From: Clostridia bacterium
GTDB taxonomy: Bacteria > Bacillota > Clostridia > Peptostreptococcales > Anaerovoracaceae
DNA: 5,164 nucleotides
Reading direction: 5' to 3'
NCBI GenBank assembly: GCA_024682015.1
Contig: JAIKZT010000168.1
Span: 1-5,164 of the forward strand
Positions 1 through 5,164 of the stretch are shown here, in pieces; the stretch's first letter is position 1; each line of letters starts with the position of its first letter. Below the pieces are notes generated by a model. It saw only the letters and a program-made list of their open reading frames with translations, had not been told where the DNA came from and searched no databases. Made by a program: the position numbers and the translations under genes.

Positions 1-1
1 C

Positions 2-166
2 TTTTATCGGGCGGATGGAGCCAGGAAGCAGCAAAAGCGAGGCGGCTATGGGATCGGCCTTTCCATCGCAAGAGCGATAGTTGAGGCGCATAAGGGAAAG
101 ATCACCGCATCGCAATCAGCGGAGCATTTGGTGAATATTACAGCGACGATTCCAATAAAACAGTGA
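2..166 (+). CDS. Sensor histidine kinase, C-terminal end (partial)
   Basis: This frame is open from the window edge to a TGA at 164-166, giving the last 54 residues of a protein whose start lies outside the window. The readable part is the end of a HATPase_c catalytic domain. It opens with FYRADGARKQQKRGGYGIGL, in which FYRAD is the usual F-box region and GGYGIGLSIA is the G2 ATP-lid glycine motif. The helix ARAIVEAHKGKI and a final strand ending IPIKQ follow, as in OmpR-partner kinases. Such kinases autophosphorylate on a histidine and pass the phosphate to a response regulator; both the dimerisation domain and any regulator gene are outside the window. The gene runs in the same direction as the exporter operon but is separated from it by a terminator. 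It may therefore control the operon rather than be co-transcribed with it; that is inference. Family assignment is firm, the signal sensed is unknown. Confidence 0.9.
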   Translation, partial: FYRADGARKQQKRGGYGIGLSIARAIVEAHKGKITASQSAEHLVNITATIPIKQ

Positions 167-186
167 AATATGAAGCAAAGCTAAAC

Positions 187-228
187 GGAAGTGCTGTCGT
201 CGAAACGCGGTGGCACTTCCTTTTTTTT
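187..228 (+). terminator. Rho-independent terminator after the histidine kinase gene
   Basis: GGAAGTGC (187-194) pairs perfectly with GCACTTCC (213-220). The stem can continue inward through G-U and G-C pairs (195-200 with 207-212) to a CGAAAC loop. Eight T residues follow directly at 221-228. It lies 20 nt after the kinase stop codon, where an intrinsic terminator is expected, and separates the kinase transcript from the downstream operon. Confidence 0.93.
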
Positions 229-386
229 CGCGCAAATGGTTTGTTTACAGATCGTTTTCAATTTACGCACACGGTTAACGGGTTTGGCTCTGTTTTTCTG
301 AGGTTCAACTAAGGGAAAGCATATACAATCTCACTGATCCGCGCGATTCGCACAAGTTTTCCGCATATGAAAGGTGGTAATCACTG
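229..386 (+). promoter_or_regulatory. Operon leader region; promoter candidate with weak -10 near 324-329
   Basis: This non-coding stretch lies between the terminator and the first adaptor gene and is AT-richer than the operon (about 42% G+C over 241-360 by hand count). Because the terminator precedes it, the operon promoter should be here. The best -10 candidate is TACAAT at 324-329 within TATACAAT, but no convincing -35 box sits 16-18 nt upstream (the nearest sequence is GGTTCA-like), so an activator-dependent promoter is possible. Two TTTAC pentamers at 244-248 and 262-266, and a GTTAAC palindrome at 274-279, might be regulator contacts, but they are too short to call. No small gene or riboswitch fold was recognised. 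Confidence 0.35.
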
Positions 387-1442
387 ATGAAAAACAAAAT
401 CAAAACCCGGAAGAGGAGGATATTCCGAAAGCTCATTGGGATCCTGGTTATTCTTGTGCTTCTCGCGGGTGTTGGATTCTTCGCCTACAGCTCGCTGAAG
501 GCGGAATACACGGTCACCTATGACGGCTATACCGCGACCACGGGGAGCATTTCCAACGCGCTCTCCTTCAGCGGAAACCTGAGCCTTATAGACAGCGCGA
601 CCTATTCGGCTTCCTCCTCCGGGACTGTCAAGACGATCTATGCTTCGGTGGGAGACGAGGTCGATGAGGACGCGAAGCTCGTCCGCCTTTCCAACGGGGA
701 GACGATCACCGCCGGGTTTGCCGGAAGGGTCAACAAGTTGAACGTGTCTGAGGGCGACGAAATCACCCAGGGCACAGAGGTGGTGCAAATTGCAGATTTC
801 AGACATATGAAGGTCAGCTTCCGGGTCGATGAATATGACATCGGCGACGTCAGCGTCGGACAGACCTGCACAGTGACGGTCACTTCGACGGAGCGGCAGT
901 TTGAAACCACCATCGACGCCATCGACTATATCTCCGCGTCCGGCGGCAATGTGGCCTACTATACCGCGACGGCCTATGTGGATGTGGATGACGCAGGCAC
1001 GCTTCCCGGCATGCAGGTTACGGTGAATATCACGCAGGAGGAGGCCAAGGACGCCGTCATATTGAAGGTGGACGCAATCAGCTTCGACGAGACCAATCAG
1101 GCGTATGTCTGGATGAAAAATGAGAGCGGAGAGCTCACGCAGGTCTACATCACGACCGGCGTGTCGAACGGAAACTATATCGAGGTTACTGAAGGCCTGT
1201 CCGATGGCGACGAGGTGTATGTCGAGGCGGAGGAAACCGAAACGTCCGTGGGCGCGGGCCTGCTGGGCAGCCTGTTCGGCGGACAGCAGATGAATCAGCC
1301 CCAGGGCGGGATGCCCGGTGGCAGCAACGGAGGTATGCCCGGCGGCATGCCAGGCGGTAATATGCCCAGCGGCAGCGAACGCAGCGGCGGCAATGGCGGT
1401 GAGCGCAGCGGCGGCGGTCAGCGCCCTGGCGGAGGGAACTGA
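387..1442 (+). CDS. Membrane-anchored periplasmic-adaptor-like protein (MacA/HlyD family) of an ABC exporter
   Basis: This 351-residue protein starts at ATG 387, 9 nt after the Shine-Dalgarno sequence AAGGTGG (371-377). A basic N-terminus (about 1-15) precedes one membrane helix at about 16-35 (LIGILVILVLLAGVGFFAY), fitting an uncleaved anchor with the rest outside the cell. Residues 70-135 form a barrel-sandwich (lipoyl-like) domain. Its two half motifs, SSGTVKTIYASVGDEVDEDA and AGRVNKLNVSEGDEITQG, are joined by only about a dozen residues, so the long alpha-helical hairpin that contacts TolC is absent. A beta-barrel follows (about 136-218, starting MKVSFRVDEYDIG), then a membrane-proximal region (about 222-282). 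The tail (298-351) is Gly/Pro/Met/Ser-rich low complexity. In this family the adaptor docks on a MacB-type permease, and here the ATPase and permease genes follow directly. The exported substrate is not evident. Family assignment is firm; calling it MacA itself would go too far. Confidence 0.9.
   Translation: MKNKIKTRKRRIFRKLIGILVILVLLAGVGFFAYSSLKAEYTVTYDGYTATTGSISNALSFSGNLSLIDSATYSASSSGTVKTIYASVGDEVDEDAKLVRLSNGETITAGFAGRVNKLNVSEGDEITQGTEVVQIADFRHMKVSFRVDEYDIGDVSVGQTCTVTVTSTERQFETTIDAIDYISASGGNVAYYTATAYVDVDDAGTLPGMQVTVNITQEEAKDAVILKVDAISFDETNQAYVWMKNESGELTQVYITTGVSNGNYIEVTEGLSDGDEVYVEAEETETSVGAGLLGSLFGGQQMNQPQGGMPGGSNGGMPGGMPGGNMPSGSERSGGNGGERSGGGQRPGGGN
1278..1439 (+). repeat. Gly-Met-Pro-Ser-rich low-complexity tail of the first adaptor
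   Basis: This stretch encodes residues 298-351 of the first adaptor. It has repeated GGMPGG-type units (GGMPGGSNGGMPGGMPGGNMP) followed by Ser/Arg/Gly repeats (SGGNGGERSGGGQRPGGG). At the DNA level, short ATGCCCGG/CGGC units recur imperfectly. Five methionines fall between residues 302 and 326. The very end also carries GGAGGG (1431-1436), the Shine-Dalgarno site of the ATPase gene, so translation of the two genes is probably coupled. Confidence 0.8.
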
Positions 1443-1443
1443 T

Positions 1444-2141
<698 letters not shown>

Positions 2142-2154
<13 letters not shown>

Positions 2155-2265
2155 CAAATTTGGACGAGCCCACCTTGTGCCGCCGAGTAGCGCCCAGCGC
2201 ACCGCCGAAGGCGGATGGCTGCGCGGGCGCGTAGCTGCGACGCGGCGAAGCCGTGGGGCAGCCGA
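2142..2265 (+). mobile_element. Candidate small palindromic (REP/MITE-like) insert between ATPase and permease genes
   Basis: This 124-nt segment lies between two copies of an 18-bp direct repeat, as if inserted with duplication of the target. It is very GC-rich after about 2165 and contains compact hairpins with GAA loops: CCGCC-GAA-GGCGG (2202-2214) and CGCGGC-GAA-GCCGTG (2241-2255), the latter enclosed by a GGCTGC/GCAGCC pair (2217-2222 with 2258-2263). GTGCCGCC (2177-2184) is complementary to GGCGGCAC within both flanking repeats. It encodes no transposase, so if mobile it would depend on another element. Hairpin-rich dispersed repeats of this look occur in Clostridia genomes, but copy number cannot be seen in one window. 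Alternatives are a recombination scar between two related exporter operons, or a cis-acting RNA element. Confidence 0.45.
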
Positions 2266-2296
2266 CACGGAGGGAGGCGGCACAAGCGATGCTTAA
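2144..2296 (+). CDS. Possible 50-residue bridging ORF between ATPase and permease
   Basis: ATG 2144 follows GGGAGG (2130-2135) by 8 nt, a good ribosome site, and the frame stays open across the whole insert to TAA 2294-2296. It overlaps the ATPase stop by 11 nt and the permease start (ATG 2289) by 8 nt. The product begins MTHNKFGRAHLVPPSS, has a basic Arg/Ala/Gly-rich middle (R19, R27, R29, R34, R35, R37) and ends TEGGGTSDA, repeating the ATPase C-terminus. No membrane segment or known domain is seen. The peptide itself may have no function: its middle looks like translated repeat DNA. Its value could be as a relay carrying ribosomes from the ATPase to the permease start. It could equally be a chance frame left by an insertion. 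Confidence 0.35.
2266..2296 (+). repeat. Direct repeat copy 2: ancestral-looking ATPase end overlapping the permease start
   Basis: CACGGAGGGAGGCGGCAC at 2266-2283 repeats 2124-2141 exactly. In the frame of the small bridging ORF this copy reads TEGGGTSDA and stop, almost the same peptide as the ATPase C-terminus (N to S, other codon changes silent). The TAA at 2294-2296 overlaps the permease ATG at 2289. This is the tight overlap expected for an undisturbed ATPase-permease pair, so this copy may be the original junction. Confidence 0.88.
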
Positions 2297-3500
2297 AACG
2301 ATTCGCGGAACGGTCATCATGCTCGGCGAGTGCGTGAAGATGTCGCTTTCCAACATCATGGGAAGCCGCGTTCGCTCCTTCCTGACGGTGCTGGGCATAC
2401 TGATCGGCGTGGCGGCGGTCATCGCGCTGATCACCACGGTCAACGGTTTTTCCGGTTCACTGTCAAGCTCCTTCTCCAGCATGGGCGCGGGTACGCTGAC
2501 GGTCAGCGTCACGGGCAGTGACCTGAAAAGCGGTCTGACCACCCAGGACCTGATGGAACTGACCGAACTGGATGCCATCGACGGCGTGACGCCCAGCGTG
2601 GCGCTCAACGCCCGTGTCTCCCGCGGCGGAAGCTACGAAACGGGTATATCCGTCTCCGGCAAGAACACCTACTACTTCAGCCAGAACGACGGCATCCTCA
2701 CCCGCGGCCGCACGATTAACATCACCGACGAGAACAACACGACCTTTGTCTGTATCATTAACCCGGACATAGTGGAGGAGTTCTTCTATGGCGTCGATCC
2801 CATCGGCGAGAGCTTGTATATCGATGGAATCCCGTTCCTGGTGGTGGGCATCATGAGCGAGGACGCCGACACCAGCATTTCTGGCATGATGAGCGGCAGT
2901 CCGGACATTCTCATTCCCTATACGACGGCCATGAAGATGAACAATACCAATGTGGTCACGTCCTTTACGGCCTATCTCGCGGAGGGCTGGAACTCAGAAA
3001 TGGGCACGGATGTGCTCGAATCGACGCTGGACGCCACGTTCAGCTACGAGGAGGACTGTTACGAGATCATGGACATGTCCTCCATCGAGGATACCATGGA
3101 GAGCATGCTCAACATGGTCAGCGCGCTGTTGGCGGGCATCGCTTCCATCGCGCTGGTGGTGGGTGGTATCGGCATCATGAACATGATGCTGACGACCGTC
3201 ACCGAGCGCACCGTGGAGATCGGCCTGAAAAAGGCGCTGGGCGCGATCCCATGGCAGATCCAGGCGCAATTCCTGATCGAGTCATTCCTGTTGTCCATCA
3301 TTGGCGGCGGGGCCGGCATCGTGCTGGGGCTGCTGCTGTCGCTGATCCTGTCCAAGGTAATGGGAACCGGCTTTGTGATCTCCACCTTCGCCATACTCCT
3401 CGGCGCGGGCTTCTCCGCCGCAGTGGGCATCATCTTCGGCTGGGCCCCGGCCAGAAAGGCCAGCAAGCTGAACCCGATAGACGCCCTGCGCTCTGTGTGA
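2289..3500 (+). CDS. ABC transporter permease, MacB/FtsX type
   Basis: This 403-residue integral membrane protein is the transporter partner of the ATPase. ATG 2289 is chosen because MLKTIRGTVIMLGECVKMSL gives a typical family N-terminus and GGAGGGAGG lies upstream (2269-2277, 11 nt from the ATG, slightly long). The frame is open for 12 more codons upstream, but these translate the insert. TM1 is at about 31-52 after the conserved NIMGSRVRSFLTVLGILIG. A MacB_PCD-like extracytoplasmic domain covers about 55-270. Three more helices lie at about 275-303, 328-355 and 362-385. The cytoplasmic TERTVEIGLKKALGA (305-319) is the family coupling motif, and the end PARKASKLNPIDALRSV is also typical. Four helices with a large domain between TM1 and TM2 is the type VII topology, which works by mechanotransmission: ATP use in the cytosol moves the outer domain. 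The substrate is unknown. Confidence 0.95.
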   Translation: MLKTIRGTVIMLGECVKMSLSNIMGSRVRSFLTVLGILIGVAAVIALITTVNGFSGSLSSSFSSMGAGTLTVSVTGSDLKSGLTTQDLMELTELDAIDGVTPSVALNARVSRGGSYETGISVSGKNTYYFSQNDGILTRGRTINITDENNTTFVCIINPDIVEEFFYGVDPIGESLYIDGIPFLVVGIMSEDADTSISGMMSGSPDILIPYTTAMKMNNTNVVTSFTAYLAEGWNSEMGTDVLESTLDATFSYEEDCYEIMDMSSIEDTMESMLNMVSALLAGIASIALVVGGIGIMNMMLTTVTERTVEIGLKKALGAIPWQIQAQFLIESFLLSIIGGGAGIVLGLLLSLILSKVMGTGFVISTFAILLGAGFSAAVGIIFGWAPARKASKLNPIDALRSV

Positions 3501-3544
3501 CATCTTTCTCTCAACGACCCAGAATGAAAAAGGAGGCAATCCCC

Positions 3545-4819
3545 ATGAAGTTCCGTTCCAAGCAAATCCTGATCAGTCTGCTCACCATTGCTGCACTGCT
3601 GGCCCCCTGCGCTCTCGCCGAGAGCATCACCTTTACCGGAACCGTCGCCGCCAGCGATACCCATGAGGTCTACGCGCCGATCGGCGGAACGGTGGAAACC
3701 GTGAACGGCGCGTCCGGGCAGAAGGTGAAGGCGGACGACGTCATTGTCCAGCTGTCCACCAACAAGGTCTACGCCGAGGAGGCGGGCACCGTGACCGGTG
3801 TATTCGGCCAGCCCGGAGATTCCGCCGAGACGGTTGCGCAGAAGTTCGGCGCGATAATGTACATCGAAGGGGAGAGCGTCTACAGCATCGACGCCTCCAC
3901 GGACAATGCCTACAATTCCACGGCGACCAAGTTTGTCCACGTGGGTGAGGAGGTCTACCTCAGCTGTTATTCTGACGGAACCCACACAGGTACGGGCGTG
4001 ATCACGGCCATCCAGGGAACTGATTACACGGTTCGGGTCACTTCAGGCGAATTCCTGATTGGCGAGACGGTGAACGTATATCGAGGTGAAAGCGCCACGG
4101 CCACCCAGCGCATTGGGCGTGGGACGCTGAACCGGATCAGCCCCACCGCGGTGTCCGGCACGGGCAGCATCGTATCCTTCGCTGTGGAAAGTGGCGACAC
4201 CGTGGAACGGGGAGATCTGCTGTTTGAGACCTTGGAGGGCAGCTTTGACGGCCTGTACATGTCGGGCAGCGAGATCACCGCGGGGAAAGACGGCACGATC
4301 AGCCAGGTGAGCGCCCAACAGGGCAGTGCCATACAGAAGGACAGCGTCGTCGCGGTGATCTATCCTGACAACGCCATGCGCATCGAGGCGCAGATCGAGG
4401 AAGCCAATCTGGCGTCCATCGCCGTGGGCGATCCCGTGAGCATTGAGCTGATTTGGAACCAGGACGAAGGTGTTTCGTATTCAGGAAGTATCGCCATGAT
4501 CTCGGCCATCTCCGGAAGCAACTCGGGGGATTCGATGGAAGGCGAAAGCGCGGTGACCTACAGCGTATACGTTGATTTCACCCCGGACGAAAACACCCGC
4601 TATGGCATGAGCGCCGTAGTGACTACCTTGAACGAGGAGATCGAAGCGGGGGACAGCACTGAAGAAAAGGATGACGAAGGGATTGAGGAGACGGAACTGC
4701 AGCCTGTGGACGCGGACGACGCACGACAGGGGGAGCGCCCTGAGGCGTTTGATCCGAACAGTCGTCCCGGCGAGCCTCCCCAGGGCGAGGAAGAGGTGAC
4801 TGATGATGCGCAGTCTTAG
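3545..4819 (+). CDS. Secreted HlyD/RND-adaptor-like protein with duplicated lipoyl-like segments
   Basis: This 424-residue exported protein sits 44 nt after the permease. AGGAGG (3531-3536) lies 8 nt before ATG 3545; an in-frame ATG at 3524 lies upstream of that site and is unlikely. Residues 1-25 form a cleavable signal peptide: basic KFRSK, hydrophobic ILISLLTIAALLA, then ALA before E26. There is no membrane anchor, unlike the first adaptor. Barrel-sandwich half motifs occur twice: about 41-95 (APIGGTVETVNGASGQKVKA, then EEAGTVTGVFGQPGD) and about 201-275 (GTGSIVSFAVESGDTVERGD, then GKDGTISQVSAQQGSAIQKD). A beta-barrel region follows at about 277-362. The tail from about 364 on is highly acidic with Pro and Gly (EEKDDEGIEETELQ onward). 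No coiled-coil hairpin is present. Its position implies work with the exporter outside the membrane, perhaps in the wall; this is inference. Adaptor-like fold is likely, exact role uncertain. Confidence 0.82.
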   Translation: MKFRSKQILISLLTIAALLAPCALAESITFTGTVAASDTHEVYAPIGGTVETVNGASGQKVKADDVIVQLSTNKVYAEEAGTVTGVFGQPGDSAETVAQKFGAIMYIEGESVYSIDASTDNAYNSTATKFVHVGEEVYLSCYSDGTHTGTGVITAIQGTDYTVRVTSGEFLIGETVNVYRGESATATQRIGRGTLNRISPTAVSGTGSIVSFAVESGDTVERGDLLFETLEGSFDGLYMSGSEITAGKDGTISQVSAQQGSAIQKDSVVAVIYPDNAMRIEAQIEEANLASIAVGDPVSIELIWNQDEGVSYSGSIAMISAISGSNSGDSMEGESAVTYSVYVDFTPDENTRYGMSAVVTTLNEEIEAGDSTEEKDDEGIEETELQPVDADDARQGERPEAFDPNSRPGEPPQGEEEVTDDAQS

Positions 4820-5164
4820 GCGTGCGTTGTGCATCGTGATGGCTTTTCTGGTGATCCTCTTCGGCGCGCTTGCCGAGGGGGACACCTCCCCTGACTCAAA
4901 CGAGGGAGCCGTTGATCCGACACCAACGCCAACACCATCCCCTACACCGGCACCCACGGAAGCGCCTACAGAAGCACCCACGGAAGCACCCACGGAAGCG
5001 CCCACCGAAGCGCCCACCGAGACACCCACGGAAGCGCCTACGGAGACACCCACAGAAGCGCCGACGGAAGTGCCCACGGAGACACCCACGGAAGCGCCTA
5101 CCGAGGTACCCACAGAAGCGCCTACGGAGACACCCACAGAAGCGCCCACGGAAGCGCCGACGGA
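4803..5164 (+). CDS. Secreted PTE-repeat protein, N-terminal part (incomplete at window end)
   Basis: The frame from ATG 4803 is open to the window end (120 codons shown). It overlaps the second adaptor's last 17 nt. GAGGTG (4793-4798) lies 4 nt before ATG 4803 and 7 nt before a second ATG at 4806, so either may be used. Residues 3-24 look like a signal peptide: RSLRRA, then LCIVMAFLVILFGALA with a probable cut after ALA before E25. A short acidic linker (GDTSPDSNEGAVD) leads to PTPTPTPSPTPA (39-50), and from residue 51 the protein is an uninterrupted array of PTE[A/T/V] tetrapeptides. Such Pro/Thr/Glu arrays usually act as extended, wall-spanning or linker segments of surface proteins. The functional domain, if any, lies beyond the window. 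Overlap with the preceding gene suggests co-translation with the exporter operon. No family is recognised. Confidence 0.8.
   Translation, partial: MMRSLRRALCIVMAFLVILFGALAEGDTSPDSNEGAVDPTPTPTPSPTPAPTEAPTEAPTEAPTEAPTEAPTETPTEAPTETPTEAPTEVPTETPTEAPTEVPTEAPTETPTEAPTEAPT
4953..5164 (+). repeat. 12-bp tandem repeat array encoding PTE[A/T/V]
   Basis: Seventeen complete 12-nt units plus 8 nt of an eighteenth run to the window end, following the pattern CC(N)AC(N)GA(A/G)NNN. In order the units end A, A, A, A, A, T, A, T, A, V, T, A, V, A, T, A, A. Codon use is linked: Glu is always GAG before ACA (Thr) and GTA (Val), and GAA before Ala codons and GTG. Longer copies are present: a 32-nt identical block at 5031-5062 and 5115-5146 (offset 84), and a 23-nt block at 5019-5041 and 5079-5101 (offset 60). 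The array continues past the window, so its full length is unknown. Confidence 0.95.

Noticed and set aside
1318..1443. Upstream extension of the ATPase gene to an ATG at 1318
   Set aside because: The extension is an out-of-frame reading of the adaptor's Gly-rich tail; ATG 1444 has a well-placed GGAGGG and gives the normal family length.
3524..3544. Alternative start of the second adaptor at ATG 3524
   Set aside because: The only strong ribosome site, AGGAGG at 3531-3536, lies downstream of it and fits ATG 3545, which also gives a normal signal peptide.
3599..3613. Lipoprotein signal (LAPC, Cys22) in the second adaptor
   Set aside because: Proline directly before the Cys is not a usual lipobox residue, and ALA before E26 is a good signal peptidase I site.
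3059..3985. Long minus-strand open frame across the end of the permease and the start of the second adaptor
   Set aside because: It is antisense to two clear genes with family motifs, spans their boundary, and shows no recognisable domain; GC-rich coding DNA commonly leaves such frames open.
4481..5149. Minus-strand frame starting with GASVGVSVG-type repeats
   Set aside because: The repeats are the reverse-strand reading of the 12-bp array, which has a better plus-strand reading with a signal peptide and operon overlap.
4953..5164. CRISPR-like array
   Set aside because: The period is 12 nt with no spacers, and the units form an uninterrupted reading frame.

Overview
The window looks like a chromosomal segment of a Gram-positive, Clostridia-type bacterium. 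This placement is an inference from gene style, with no marker gene to confirm it: a MacAB-like ABC exporter operon sits directly behind a sensor kinase, no TolC-type outer-membrane gene is visible, the adaptors are short and lack a coiled-coil hairpin, Shine-Dalgarno sites are strong, and secreted proteins carry Gly-rich, acidic or Pro-Thr-Glu-rich tails. The operon is GC-rich, while the leader in front of it is clearly AT-richer (about 42% G+C over 241-360 by hand count).

Layout. Positions 2-166 hold the last 54 codons of a sensor histidine kinase, closed by a strong intrinsic terminator (187-228). A non-coding leader (229-386) follows. Five same-strand genes then sit head to tail: a membrane-anchored adaptor (387-1442), an ABC ATPase (1444-2154), a MacB/FtsX-type permease (2289-3500), a second adaptor-like protein with a cleavable signal peptide (3545-4819), and the start of a secreted protein built of PTE[A/T/V] repeats (4803 to the window end, incomplete). 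Gaps are 1 nt between the first two genes, about 134 nt between ATPase and permease, 44 nt before the second adaptor, and a 17-nt overlap before the repeat protein. No terminator is visible among them, so one transcript is likely.

Working together. The ATPase and permease should form a type VII (MacB-like) mechanotransmission ABC transporter, with the first adaptor docking on the extracellular side of the permease. The second adaptor carries duplicated lipoyl-like segments and could be a further extracytoplasmic part. The repeat protein may be a wall-spanning or surface component. The kinase upstream may control the operon, but its substrate and signal cannot be read from the sequence.

The most unusual spot is the ATPase-permease junction. 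The last ten codons of the ATPase, including the Shine-Dalgarno region, occur twice, 142 nt apart, around a GC-rich, hairpin-rich insert. The insert is spanned by a 50-codon reading frame that overlaps the ATPase stop at one end and the permease start at the other. This looks like a small palindromic element, or a recombination scar, that split a formerly overlapping gene pair while keeping a possible translational relay.
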